A stretch of 64,000 nt of DNA from Orientallactaga sibirica (GCA_036365145.1 JAEOAD010000031.1:6668001-6732000), one strand, 5' to 3'; shown: positions 34,301 to 44,509, counted from the first letter of the stretch. Notes: generated from the letters alone by a model not told the origin. Made by a program: numbers and translations.

Positions 34301-35575
34301 TCAGCTGCCTTTGGTCCAAATCCCTGCTTTTCCTATCGGTTGTTATTCAGCTCAATGAAGGGGCTCTGACAACCCACAGGTGTGGACCTTCCATTGCAGG
34401 ACACAGCGAGTTAAAGAGTTAAGTGGAAGGAAAAGAGACAACTACAGACCCTAGGCCACAGCTCTGTGCAAACCCTCTCCCTAAATCCTGGGGCTGGGAT
34501 CCTGGAGCTGACCAAGCTAGACAGATACAGATGCTTGGCCTGCTACTTAGTATGGAAAGAGCACTCCTATTGAGTCTCTCTGGGTTGTAATTAGGACACA
34601 GTATCCCCAGCCACAACCCAGGCTGAGTCCAGGTGCTCTTTCCACTACTGCTCCCTCTCCCTTGCTCCTCCATGGGACCCTAGCTTTGGTTAAGCTCACC
34701 TTCCTATTGTCTTCAGACTGGAAGGGCTCTTGCTGGGAGATCCAGCATTGGGTCAGCTCAGATGAAGCCAGCTCTCTGCAAGAAGAGGGGCAGGGCGGCC
34801 CTCCACCCCTCCTGGAACCTTAGGCTGGTTGGGCTGTATGCCCATTCTGGCTTTCACATCCAGCCTCTCTCAGCAGCTAAGGTGCAGACAGGCAAGGTGT
34901 GGGCTCAGAGGAGGCCTGGGCTGAAGAGGCACTGGAAGCATCTCCCTCAAAAAGATCCGAGTCAAGCAACACAGATCTCTTGGGACCTCCAGTATTGTGA
35001 ATGGAGGCTCCTGGGGTGCAGCCCCAGAATCTCAGCGCACAGTTAGCCTACCTCTGGCCTCTGCCTCTTGGTCAAAAGCCAGACTCTCAAACCTCATCTT
35101 CTTTTCCATAGCTTAAGAATCCATCTCCAGAATATTAAGGCTCAAAAAGAACCTTTGGGCCCAGAGCTTGGACCTCTTTCTGTCATAGAGGCTCAGAGTG
35201 AACGCGGGCACTCCTGCTCCAGAGACCAGACTGGAAGCCTCGCCCTCTCAGGGTCTGCTCTCTCTTGGCTGTTCCCCTGGTCAGCCTTCACCATCCCCTA
35301 GGCTTCTTCTAAGGAAGCCCCTCAACATATTCCCAACCTTATGGTCCTCTCATTCTTCCCATCTCAAAGGAGGTCAGAAACACCCACATATAGATTTAAA
35401 AGGCCTGTCCAGGAGCGGAGTGAGGATCCGAACAGAAGGCTTCTTCAACTTCCCATTTCAGAAGGGAAAAAAGACGTCATAAATCTTGTCTAGAGTGGGT
35501 GCTGTGTATTGCATTTTTCTCAAAATATTTTTTTTCCAGGAAGCCACTTTCTAGGTTATTTTTTTGTCTGCGCGC
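31321..35575. other. unique stretch upstream of mir-9-3
   Basis: No recent SINE in over 4 kb. Contains the RE1-like site at 33868. Frames of 132-138 aa at 33629-34422 show no domain or splice support. Confidence 0.4.
33868..33888 (-). promoter_or_regulatory. RE1/NRSE-like REST site
   Basis: On the minus strand the 21-mer matches the REST consensus at 18 of 21 positions by my hand alignment. The left half CAGCACC is perfect, the two-base spacer is AT, and the right half GGCCAGGGCC differs from GGACAGCGCC at two positions. It lies about 3.0 kb upstream of mir-9-3. REST repression of miR-9 genes is established biology, which makes a functional site plausible. Confidence 0.6.
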
Positions 35576-35600
35576 GGGGTGGGGGGTGGGGTGGGGAGGG
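35576..35600 (+). promoter_or_regulatory. G-quadruplex-type tract
   Basis: Five runs of three or more G with one-base loops lie in an otherwise ordinary stretch just downstream, for minus-strand transcription, of CpG island D. Confidence 0.5.
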
Positions 35601-36049
35601 ATGAGAATGAAGAAGGGAGTAGTGGGTAGGAGTTAGGAAGGAGGACTGCTGGGTACCTCACTTCAGAAACAAACATTATCTCTTTTCTCCCAAACGTGCC
35701 TGCAGTCTCACAACTTCCAGGTGACCCCACACCCTTCCCCTTTCTACACTCACAGAATCACCACCTGGGGCGCTCCCCACTGTCCCAAGACCCTTGACCT
35801 TGGGTCTTGACAGTTTGCAGGGGATGACGGAGCACTGACCCTCAGTCCGCACCCGCGGTCCAGGGAAGCTCCGAACCCGCACGAGCTGCCCACCGGGGGT
35901 GGGGGGTGAGGAGACCCCCGCAGAGATGTCCCAGGCCCCTCTCCCAGCTCACCCCACTCCCCCCCCCGCGATCTACCCTAGACGAGACCACAGCCCCCGG
36001 GGCACCTTAGTCCTCTTTCTCCAGCCCGGCCGAGGACAGTGGCACTTAC

Positions 36050-36350
36050 AGACCCGGCAGGGGGGCCGGAGCCCCACGACGCGACGGCGGGGGTGGGGCG
36101 GCTGCAGTGACTGTGGCTCAGCCGCCCCCGGATCGCATCGGGCGAGTCCTCCGGCTCTGGGCCCAGCTCCGGCAGTCCTCCGGGCGCCCCTGCCCGCGCG
36201 CGGGCGCCGGGCCGAGAGCCGCGGGAGGCGAGCAGGGCGGCGGTGGCGCGGGGGCTCCCGGCCGGCCGGCGGGCGGGTGGGCGGGCGGGCGGTCGGCGCG
36301 CCGCTGCTCCCGGCTCCGGCTCCTGCTCCGAGCGGCTCCCAGCGCCGCCT
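36050..36350 (-). other. candidate first exon of the mir-9-3 host transcript
   Basis: On the minus strand the CpG-island sequence runs into TCT|GTAAGTGCC, a good 5' splice donor with the intron starting at 36049. A perfect CRE lies at 36386-36393, so a start near 36300-36350 would put the CRE about 40-90 bp upstream. No TATA box is visible, as usual for a CpG-island start. The exon limits are inference; cDNA is not available here. Confidence 0.3.
36271..36289 (+). promoter_or_regulatory. G-quadruplex-type tract
   Basis: Five GGG runs are separated by single bases (GGGCGGGTGGGCGGGCGGG), which satisfies the canonical G4 pattern. It lies on the plus strand, the non-template strand for plus and template for a minus-strand transcript, within the presumed promoter. 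Confidence 0.6.
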
Positions 36351-36354
36351 TCGC

Positions 36355-36373
36355 GGGCGGGCGGGCGGGCGGG
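36355..36373 (+). promoter_or_regulatory. G-quadruplex-type (GGGC)n tract
   Basis: Five GGG runs with one-base C loops lie 12 bp from the CRE of island D. The length probably varies between individuals, as in short GC tandem repeats. Confidence 0.55.
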
Positions 36374-36385
36374 CACGGCCCGCAG

Positions 36386-36393
36386 TGACGTCA
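36386..36393. promoter_or_regulatory. consensus CRE (TGACGTCA)
   Basis: This is a perfect palindromic cAMP-response element in the context GCAGTGACGTCAGCGC inside CpG island D. CREB/ATF sites of this form with flanking CpG are typical of promoter-proximal elements. Confidence 0.7.
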
Positions 36394-36734
36394 GCGCGGC
36401 TCCCCCCGCCCCCCCTCCGGCTTCACCCCACCAGTGCGGAAAGGAGGGGGCGGAGGCAGGCTTGAGGGGCTCCGAGCCCTGCGCCCCGGCCCTCCCTGCC
36501 CGCTGTCCCCGGAGTCGCGATGCCCCCTTCGGCCCTGCAGTGCCAGTCTCACCCGGAACCACCGAGGACACCCGGGAGGTGATGGCGAGCAGCCTGGCTG
36601 GCCGCTCCAGGCTCAGGAAGCCCGGCTGCTTTGGAAGAATGAAAAGCCGCCGGGCACGGTGGAGGAACGTCCACCCTCTGGACGGGAAAGGGGTTGGAGT
36701 GGGGGCGCGTTTAATGCTTTCTCAGCACACATGT

Positions 36735-36771
36735 ATTGGCTGAGGGGGGGATTCACCATGGACTGGCCAAT
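36735..36771. promoter_or_regulatory. paired CCAAT boxes (NF-Y type)
   Basis: TATTGGCTGA at 36734-36743 and GGCCAATCCT at 36765-36774 are two oppositely oriented CCAAT boxes 32 bp apart, about three helical turns. They lie just upstream of CpG island D for a minus-strand transcript. Such spacing is typical of NF-Y promoters. Confidence 0.4.
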
Positions 36772-39233
36772 CCTGGGGTCCTTCCCATGTGTGCTCCGAA
36801 GGGATTTTTGAGCTCGCAGAAATAGGTCTCCTTCGGAGCTGAGGATGGAGGCCAGGCTGGGTCGGGTACTTCTCCCAATCCTAGCACCACCCCCGACCTC
36901 CCCCCACCACCCCCGCGGGCTGTGCACCTGCCAACGCGCCGGGGCGCGCGCAGCCCCGAGCCGCTGTCCAAATGCTGAACCTGGCCTCCCCAGAGCGGAC
37001 TACCGACCACAGGCTCTCACACTGCCCGACAGGGTCCGCCCTGGTGGGCAAGGGGTTCTAGAACTAAAGCACAGGACGCCCAGGAATTCCCCGGCTCCCA
37101 GGTGATACCTGGACGCTACCGGAAAGGGAGAGGGAGGTCGTCAAGAGGAGAAGGGAGAAGAGAGAGCCAGCAGAAGAGTGCCTCCCAGTGAGCCATCTTC
37201 TTCCTCCTGTGTCCCCCCCGCAGCCCCCCCCTCCCCCGTAGCTTGCTCAGGGTCCCCTCTGCCTATGTGTGTTTCTTTCACCACCACAGCAGGGGAGGTC
37301 CCTCTGGCTGAACTTGTCAGCGGGTCTCACCATCTATCACCAGCCAGACAGACAGGCCAAGTTCACGAGCAACGCTGTTAACCCTTTGCAAACTGGTCGC
37401 TTCCCAAAGGAGGGAGCCACCTAACTTGGGAGCGCTCACCCCAGAAGACCTGTGTGCTTTCCCTATCTCTCTTTTGATTATTCATTACTCTCCACAATGT
37501 TTCCAGTTTCCTCCTCTTATAAGTTAGTTTGACATCAATATAACTACATTCCTAAATGTCTTTTCCTATTTTCGTGGTGGTTCTCATTGTGGAAGAATTT
37601 AAAAGTGCAGAAAGATAGAAGAGATAAAATAGCAACTGGCCTTAATTTCTACACCTAGAGGCCTGGCCTTAAAAGGAATAAAAAGATATGCTCATTAGAA
37701 GAATCTAGATTCCTGATTGTGGGAGCAGGGCAAGAGGAGAGGGAGAGAATGAGAATGACGAAAATGGATCCAGCTTTTTTTAACTGGATGAGGAAAAAGG
37801 CAAACACAAACAAGCTCCAAGCAAGGGATCAGACTGGGAGACTCAGTGAGATGGAAGATTAGACCCAGGGGAATGGAGAGCTGGATGGCACTGAGAATCT
37901 CTGGTGGGGAGCCAGAGCAGAGCTGAGACCTTCCCTCCATCCACAAGCCTTTGCTGTAGCCTCTCGACTCCAAAGAAGGCTCCTCCTGTCCTCCCTAGTC
38001 AGACCAACTTTGGCATTCCTAGAGTGTGTGTTGGGGGTGTGTGCCGGTGGAGGGACTGTTCTTCCCTGAGGTAAAGGCTCTCTGTTGTTTTGGAACCCCA
38101 GCATCCCTCCTCCAACACTTTCTCAGCCTTCTCCCTGCATTCTGGCAGACTTGGGCCACGTTCTCCCCTCCCCCACTTCCTATTGAATTCCTCCCCGTCT
38201 GGTAGCTGGCGGCAACTAGGGCGACCTACCAACTTTTCCCCTGGGCATTTTCTCACCCCCTTCACCCCCCAGTGCTTTCTTTTCTTCTCCCAATGCTCCT
38301 TTTGAAAGGAGGCACCCAGGCCCAGAACGTGTTCTGCAGTTTAACTACTTCCAAATTCTTTGTTCAGGTCACCCCGGGACTCCATTGTCCGCTATTGAGA
38401 GCGTGGGCTGGCCGGCGGGTGTGCCACTGCGCTGCAGGCCTGAATCCATTAGGCCGCTGCTGCTGCTTGGGCCCCTGTGGCCCGCTGACACTCCCGCCTC
38501 ACCCGGTTGCCTGTGGCTCCATCCTGTCCCCTCCAATCCCACCCTCAGCTGCCTTTTTCTTCTCTTTGGCCGCGATGATGGAGTCACGCCGGGGTTATAT
38601 GGGCCTCACCCTGGAGGGAGTGAGCACAACAGCCTAGTATGAATGTCATCCACTCTATCCCAGTCTGTGCGCCTTCCTCTTCCAGGATCCTGCCCTTGCA
38701 GCTGGGTCTTTGGTCCTTCTGGGTAGCTTTAGGAAATGAGGTGTGGAAAACACAGGGCAGCTGACCTCCTCTGCCTCTTCAGCCTCCCAGCTTCACCCCA
38801 CAACCTGCATTCCCTTTCTTGGCTTTCCTCAAGGCCTGCACCCCAGCTTCCAGTGTCTAGAAGTCTCTCCTGTCTCCGTTTCACAGAGGTTTAGCATTCC
38901 TGGGCCTTGCACCCAAATTGCCTCCCAGTTTCTCAAGCATGGAACTCCCCCCACCCCATGGAGAAGGAGCCAGAGATGTTCTGGCAATACTATCCAGGTA
39001 CCCAGAGTCAGGCTGAATGAGGAGGGCTCCCGTCTTCCTCATTCAGGACCCAGGGAGACAGAGAGATGTGACTCCTACAGGGAGCTCAGCTCTGAGGTGG
39101 CTGTCTGGGAAGGGACCCTAAGTCCTTGTGTACTAAGAACGCCCCAGTCTGGCAGGGATACGAATGCTTTCTGGAGCCCGAGGAAAACCTGTGAGGGACT
39201 GAGTGTTGAGTGTTGAGTGTGGAGGTTAGCAGC

Positions 39234-39237
<4 letters not shown>
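36772..39237. other. unique non-coding stretch upstream of island D
   Basis: A further CpG-rich patch at 36890-37080. The 157-aa frame at 38743-39216 looks like chance. Confidence 0.4.

Positions 39238-39281
<44 letters not shown>
39238..39281. repeat. (AG)n microsatellite
   Basis: About 22 uninterrupted AG units. Confidence 0.98.
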
Positions 39282-39283
<2 letters not shown>

Positions 39284-39539
39284 AGGAAAAGGCTGGTCGC
39301 TGTTAATGTATCTTGTCCCAGGGCACAGTCAACCCGCTGACTCTCCTGCTGTGGGGTTACCCAGATCAAATCCCACAGCTTCTAGCGGTCACCTGGGCCT
39401 AACTTCTCAACTTCCCAGGGCCATAAGGTAACAACAGAGAATCTCATGGCCCACAATAGGCCGCAGATCGGCCTTGGGACACAGAGAAAGAGGATCTGAA
39501 CGGTGGGTTCGTTTCCATCAGGAATAGAGGGAAAGAATG

Positions 39540-39990
39540 AGAGGGACACCGACCCGCAGGCTCGGACCGTCAGGCCTCGCTACAGCCTGGTGCAGAGGCT
39601 TCGCCGAGCCCCTTGGCCTGGGTGGGTGGCGGAGCTTGCACGATGCTGCCCACTCCACTCGGCTCCAGGACCTGCAGCTGGCGAAGCCCACGCAACCCCG
39701 AGACAGCGAGACTAAACCAAGATTCTTGCAGGCACAGAAGCGCTTGAGGATCTCTCACGCTCCAACCCACATTCTCTTTATTTCATTCTCTTCAAGAAAC
39801 CGGGGTCCTCTCGGGTGCACGGTCCTAACCTAGGGGCTTGGACCTCTCTCACCATGGCACGGCTCCGCGCGCTGTCCAACAGCGCCCTCTGGCGGACTAA
39901 GTGCGCAGATGCAGGTGCGCTCGGACCTCCGGAGGCCCATGGGAAAGACCTGCGACCCCAGCGCGTGGATGGGACGGATGGCACCTCGCC
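39540..39990. promoter_or_regulatory. weak CpG island E
   Basis: Moderately CpG-rich, about 3 kb upstream of the presumed host promoter. It contains a CTCF-type word at 39881-39895 and a small plus-strand frame with a good Kozak start. Its function is unknown. Confidence 0.4.
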
Positions 39991-40018
39991 CCCACCTGCT
40001 CCACGGTTAGGGGTGTAA
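39854..40018 (+). other. small ORF with strong Kozak start, probably not a gene
   Basis: CTCACCATGG opens a 54-codon frame (MARLRALSNSALWR...) in CpG-rich DNA. The N-terminus is basic and amphipathic, like a mitochondrial presequence. No homologue is recognised, the frame overlaps a CTCF-type motif and it runs into the source copy of a 102-bp duplication. Confidence 0.12.
39881..39895 (-). promoter_or_regulatory. CTCF-type site
   Basis: On the minus strand CCGCCAGAGGGCGCT fits the CTCF core essentially perfectly. It may mark a boundary between the mir-9-3 domain and the POLG side. Confidence 0.55.
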
Positions 40019-40089
40019 GGGATGCAGTAGCCAAAGGAAAGCTGGTCATCTCTTCTCCCTCCTGGCTCCTCTTTGCCTCTCAAGCTCCA
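39988..40089 (+). repeat. 102-bp segment, first copy of a local duplication
   Basis: Begins GCCCCCACCTGCTCCACGG and recurs at 41503-41604 with 4 differences in 102. This copy lies in unique sequence and is probably the source. Confidence 0.9.
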
Positions 40090-40469
40090 CCGTGGGTCAA
40101 AGACATCATTTGCCTAGCTGGTGACCCTAGGACTTTAAACCTTGCCCCCCCCGCCCCATTTCTTTCTGTGTCCCTGCTTCCACTTCCAGCTTTGACCTCT
40201 CTGTCTCAGTGGCTTTCTTTCTAGCCAAGGCCCTTCTTAGATCTTCAGGACCTCAGAATATGAAGAAATGAAAAGCCATCTCTTATTGGGTCTGGGGGCC
40301 CCTACTCCAAGGTTGAATGAGATAAGGAAAGCAAGAGGAAAGAACCGGTTGAGTAGCAATGTCTGGATGTGGAAGGCGTTGGGATGCTTTCCCCAGGCTC
40401 ACACTCCCGAAGCAGGGTATTCTTTGCATGTGTTCTGTATTCCGTCTGGCCACGGTTTGGGCCAAGTTT

Positions 40470-40640
40470 GACAGTCACTCATTCAGCAAATATGTGCTGA
40501 GCTCTTCCTGAATGCCAAGCACTGCTAGAAGACCGAGCTCAGAAAGGGTAATTAGCTTGCTCAAGGTCGCACAGCCAGACATTAATGGGTTCAAGATTGA
40601 GCCTCTGGCATGTGATACACGATTCACATCTTCCCTTCTC
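40470..40640 (-). repeat. MIR-like SINE
   Basis: ATTCAGCAAATATGTGCTGAG and CTCAAGGTCGCACAGCCAG follow the reverse MIR consensus. Confidence 0.55.
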
Positions 40641-40727
40641 ACCAATATGTGATCAGAATCAATGGGAAAGATCTCTCTAAAACACTAACACCATGCGTGT
40701 TCCTTGCGAAGTCCTTCAGTGGAGCAA

Positions 40728-40875
40728 AGTGTGGCGCCTCAACCCTGTCATCCCAGCACTTGGAGGCTGAGGCAAAGAGATTCGCCCATAAATTCAAGGC
40801 CAGCATGAGCTACACAGTGAGTTCACGGCCAGCCAGGGCTACAGAATTAAACCTTGCCTAAACAAACAAACACAA
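40728..40875 (+). repeat. old B1-type SINE
   Basis: Diverged B1 with an (AAAC)n tail; resembles the ancestral rather than local consensus. Confidence 0.75.
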
Positions 40876-40940
40876 ACCATGAAAATGAAAAACTGTCAAA
40901 ACCGGTGTCCTTCAAGCGTTTCCTTTGAGACAGTGTTGGG

Positions 40941-40955
40941 AGCGCCACCACGTGG
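40941..40955 (-). promoter_or_regulatory. CTCF-like site overlapping an E-box palindrome
   Basis: AGCGCCACCACGTGG on plus matches the reverse CTCF core with about two mismatches and contains the palindrome CCACGTGG. It has the same orientation as the site at 39.9 kb. Confidence 0.35.
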
Positions 40956-41237
40956 CAACTGACAGAATCCAATCTACTTAGATGCCAGCTCAGAATGGGT
41001 TTTCTGGTGAACGTTGAAACTGGGATTTGCCCTGCTCGGATTTGTTCACAGGATGAGATTTGCTAAGAGCTAACAATTGTTGAGTGGGTACATGGTGTCC
41101 AACACTATGCAGAGTGCTCTATTATTCATTGTCATAGCGCTTTTTCTATTCTCACTCACTAGATGGGAAAAGTCAGGCAGACTGTTGACGTCCTGATGAG
41201 TCCTGGTGGCTCCACCAGGGTAAGAATTCAGAGTAAT

Positions 41238-41449
41238 TTTTTTTTTTTCGAGACAGGGTGTCGCTGTGTGGCCAGGGTCTTGGAAATTAAGCTCATCATC
41301 TTCCTGCCTTTTGTTCCTGAGGGATGGATGGGTTTATAGGTGTGCACCATCATGCCTACCTCCAACTTTGTGTGTGTGTGAGACTGGGGATTGATGCTAG
41401 GGCCTTGAGCATGCATGTGTTGTGTCACTGAGTTACACCTCCCAGCTCC
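41238..41449 (-). repeat. B1 plus ID composite (B4-like)
   Basis: Reverse old B1 (41238-41362) followed by a reverse ID-type head (about 41380-41449), the arrangement of B4 elements. Confidence 0.55.
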
Positions 41450-41502
41450 AGAGTGTAACTTTTAAAAAAATTATTTATTTTGAGGGCTGCAGAGATGGCT
41501 TA

Positions 41503-41604
41503 GCCCCCACCTGCTCCATGGTTAGGGGTGTAAGGGATACAGTAGCCAAAGGAAAGCTGGGCATCTCTTCTCCCTCCTGGCTCCCCTTTGCCTCTCAAGC
41601 TCCA
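41503..41604 (+). repeat. 102-bp segment, second copy inside a DIP head
   Basis: Preceded by GGGCTGCAGAGATGGCTTAG, a plus-strand DIP head, and followed by CCATCTCTCCAGCCC, a reversed DIP head, so the copy replaces SINE sequence between two inverted head fragments. Confidence 0.9.
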
Positions 41605-41639
41605 TCTCTCCAGCCCCCACAGTCTAACTTGTGTGTGTG

Positions 41640-41875
41640 TGGTAGCCTAGGCTGGCCTGCTAAAGTCCTGGCTAGTCACTATATTGTCCAAGTTGGTCTC
41701 CAATTCCCAACCCTCCTGCCTATGCCTTCTGAATGCAATTTTGTTTTGTTTTGTTGAAGATAGTTTACTTACCATGTAGAGCACTTACTATGTATTACGT
41801 GGTTTTGAACTACTGGGCAATCTTCCTGCCTTGGCCTCCCAAGTGCTGAGATTATAAGCATGTGCCATCATACCT
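41640..41875 (-). repeat. degenerate B1 fragments
   Basis: Two reverse pieces with TAGCCTAGGCTGGCCT and CCCAAGTGCTGAGATTATA. Confidence 0.5.
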
Positions 41876-41889
41876 GGGTTTTGCTGTGT

Positions 41890-42075
41890 TTTTAAAAATT
41901 ATTTATTTATTGAGAGAGAAAGGATGGGGCACTTCAGAGTCTCTAGCCACTGCAAATGAACTCCAGATGCATGCACTATCTTGTGCATCTGGCTTAGGTG
42001 GGTACTGGGGAATCAAACCTGAGTCCTTAGGCTTTGCAGGCAAGTGCCTTAACTGCTAAACCATCTCTCCACCCT
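41890..42075 (-). repeat. DIP-like SINE
   Basis: Reverse copy, complete head, short GA tail. Confidence 0.92.
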
Positions 42076-42081
42076 TTTTAT

Positions 42082-42186
42082 TGTGTTTTTGAGACTCAAG
42101 CTGGAACTTACTATGTAATCCAGGCTGCCTTGAACTCATGATTTTCCTACTGTTTCCACCTCCCAAGTATTATAGGCACATACTGG
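42082..42186 (-). repeat. old B1-type SINE
   Basis: Diverged reverse B1. Confidence 0.6.
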
Positions 42187-42407
42187 TTCCTGTACTGTCT
42201 CTTAGCAATGGTTTTTATTTTTTCCCCCTTTCAGTTGAAATCGTGCAAATATCCATAAAACCAGCCTGCTAGCACTTAGTAGGTTACAGTGGGTTTTTCT
42301 TCCTCTCAAGGTGACTGAGCCTATCCAGGGAAGGAATCCAGTCTCTTGCATCTCTACCTTCTCAATTCTTGACACAATCAACACTTAACATATTGAAAAT
42401 CTTCATG

Positions 42408-43315
42408 CCAGGTGTGGTGGTGCATGCCTTTAATCCCAGCACTCGGGAGGCAGAGGTAGGAGGATCACCGTGAATTCGAGGCCACCCTGAGACTACAAAG
42501 TGAATTCCAGGTCAGTCTGGGCTAGAGCAAGACCTTACCTCGAAAAAACAAAACAAAACAAACAAACAAAAACTTCACCTTCCACACATAAGCGGCCATG
42601 GAAAGACCCCAGACTATTTCTGCATGTTTTCATTACTGCCGTGGAAAATTCTTTAAAAAAAAATTGGCAGGTATGATGGTGCATGCCTTTATTCCCAGCT
42701 CTTGGAAGGCAGAGGTAGGAGGATTGCTGTGAGTTCAAGGCCACCCTGAGACTACATAGTTAATTCCAGGTCAGCCTGGGCCAGAGTGAGACCCTACCTC
42801 AAAAAAAAAAATTGACTAGCTGGGCGTGGTGGTGCATGCCTTTAATCCCAGCACTTGGGAGGCAGAGGTAGGAGGATTGCTGTGAGTTCGAGGTCGCCCT
42901 GAGACTACATAGTTAATTCCAGTTCAGCCTGGACCAGAGTGAAACCCTACTTCAAAAAACCAAAAAAAGAAAAAGAAAAAAAAATTGACTGCTGAAGCCG
43001 GGCATGGTGGTGTATGCCTTTAATCCCAGCACTCGGGAGGCAGAGGGAGGAGGATCGCCATGAGTTCAAGGCCACCGTGAGACTACATAGTGAATTCCAG
43101 GTCAGCCTGGGCCAGAGTGAGACCCTACCTCGAAAAACCAAAACCAAAACCAAAACCAAAACAAAAAATTGATTGCTGAGTGTACAGGCCTTCAATCTGC
43201 CAAGAGGTGAAGACAGAAAAAAAAAAAAATCACAGCAAATTCAAGGCCAATCAAGTCTACATAGTAAATTCCAGGTCAACCAGAGCTATATATGAAGACC
43301 CTGTTTCAAAACAAA
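42408..43315 (+). repeat. array of five plus-strand B1 SINEs
   Basis: Separate insertions at 42408-42572, 42664-42811, 42816-42983, 42993-43168 and an older one at 43175-43315, all in the same orientation. Several start next to the short word ATTGACT/ATTGATTGCTG, so each seems to have landed in or beside the A-rich tail of the previous one. Confidence 0.9.
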
Positions 43316-43328
43316 CCAATAATATATA

Positions 43329-43482
43329 CTTTTTTTCTGGTTTTTTGAGGTAGGGTCTCACTCTAGCCCAGGCTGACCTGGGATTCACTATGTAGTCTCA
43401 GGATGGCCTCGAACTCATGGCAATCCTCCTACCTCTGCCTCCCAGGTACTGGGATTAAGGGCGTGCCACCAAGCCTGGCTTT
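43329..43482 (-). repeat. B1-family SINE
   Basis: Full-length reverse B1. Confidence 0.92.
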
Positions 43483-43570
43483 GTACTTTTTTTTTTTTAT
43501 ACAAAACTTTACAATTAGCTCAGCCAATGAGATTTATCTGAGGTGCGATTATTGCTAATTAAAAAAAAAA

Positions 43571-43787
43571 AGAACTGGACAAATGGTTTAGCAGTTAGGG
43601 TGCTTGCCTGCAAAGCCCAAGGACTCATGTTCGACTCTCCAGATCCCATGTAAGCCAGACACACAGAGGTGAGGCAAGTGCAAGGTCACACATGCCCACT
43701 AGGAGGCACAACTATCTGGATTTTGATTGTAGTGGCTGAGGCCAATTCTCTCTCCCTCTCCCCTCTCTAAAAGAAAAAAAATATTAA
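43571..43787 (+). repeat. DIP-like SINE, long subfamily
   Basis: Carries the extra GCAAGTGCAAGGTCACACATG block between the body and the GTAGTGGCTG segment. Confidence 0.85.
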
Positions 43788-43802
43788 AAGCAACTTTACA
43801 AT

Positions 43803-43975
43803 GTAGCCCTGGCCAGCCTCCCAAGTGCTGGGATTACAGCCATGCACCATGACTTCCTTCTCTGGCAAATGCTGGCATCTCTCTTCCAGAGACCAAAAAA
43901 AACAAAACAAAACAAAAAAACAAAAAAACACAACCAAACAACAGCAACAACAACAAAAAAAACCCTCTGAATTAT
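43803..43975 (-). repeat. B1 fragment and A-rich tract
   Basis: Short reverse B1 piece (43803-43852), then CAAAA-type low-complexity sequence at 43896-43965. Confidence 0.6.
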
Positions 43976-44342
43976 TGCCCATACTCCACACAGTTTACAA
44001 GTTTAAAAGAAAAATAAATCTGGGCTTCCTGTGAACAATTTTATCATGAACCAACAACATGGTGGCAAGAACATTAACATCACAAATCAAAGGCCAGCTT
44101 GTACTGCATAAGGTGAACACCTTAAAACTACTTTACATAGACTCATTTGAAGGTAGTGTTCTGGATGGGAATGAATGCACCAAATAGAGGCAGTTTACAA
44201 GGGGAGCATGGAAGGGACCATCTTCTAGCTACCTTTGAGAAAAATACTCCAGGGTGTTGTCATCTGCCTTCTGAGTATTGAAATGCAGTTGGAAATGCCC
44301 CTTTCTGGTTCCTGGACACCTGGACAAGAGGGTATTTGTTTG
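43976..44342. other. unique non-coding stretch
   Basis: Nothing recognised. Confidence 0.4.
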
Positions 44343-44467
44343 TTTATTGAGGCAGAGTTTCATGTAGCCCAGGCTGGCCTCAAATTAGCCATGTAGTAAG
44401 GATGACCTTGAACTTCTGATTGTTTTGCCTCCACCTCCTGAGTGTATTCTCTCTCTCTCTCACTCTT

Positions 44468-44509
<42 letters not shown>

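Larger units (their letters stand above)
30772..36360 (-). ncRNA. Mir9-3hg: putative primary transcript / host gene of mir-9-3 (5' part)
   Basis: The precursor is on the minus strand, so its primary transcript must come from higher coordinates. In human, the host lncRNA MIR9-3HG starts roughly 6 kb upstream of the hairpin and continues some 30 kb beyond it, as I recall. Here a CpG island with a perfect CRE and a minus-strand GTAAGT donor sits 5.2-5.6 kb upstream, which fits. A nearer start at about 31.2 kb, below a CCAAT+CRE pair, is an alternative. The start is approximate and the 3' end, probably toward the left part of the window, cannot be placed. There is no long conserved reading frame, as expected for a non-coding host. 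Exon structure is inferred only. Confidence 0.5.
35810..36690. promoter_or_regulatory. CpG island D (presumed mir-9-3 host promoter)
   Basis: This is the most GC- and CpG-dense stretch of the window, with long (GGGC)n runs and many CGCG and GCGC words. It contains a perfect CRE, two G4-type tracts and a minus-strand splice donor. Its position 5-6 kb upstream of mir-9-3 matches the host-gene promoter expected from human. Long frames across it on both strands are compositional artefacts. Confidence 0.75.

Noticed and set aside
35899..36571. 188-197 aa frames on both strands in CpG island D
   Set aside because: Low-complexity Gly/Arg/Pro/Ala frames through (GGGC)n runs; explained by base composition.
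39868..39876. Second RE1-like half-site GCGCTGTCC
   Set aside because: The matching GGTGCTGAA half is missing at any allowed spacing.
41193..41219. Hammerhead-like CTGATGAG followed by the hairpin CCTGGTGG/CCACCAGG
   Set aside because: The conserved GAAA after stem II is absent (TAAGAA instead), and no stem I or III pairing was found.
42408..43315. Regularly spaced repeats suggesting an array such as CRISPR
   Set aside because: The units are full B1 SINEs with A-rich tails in a mammalian genome; spacers are SINE tails, not unique fixed-length spacers.
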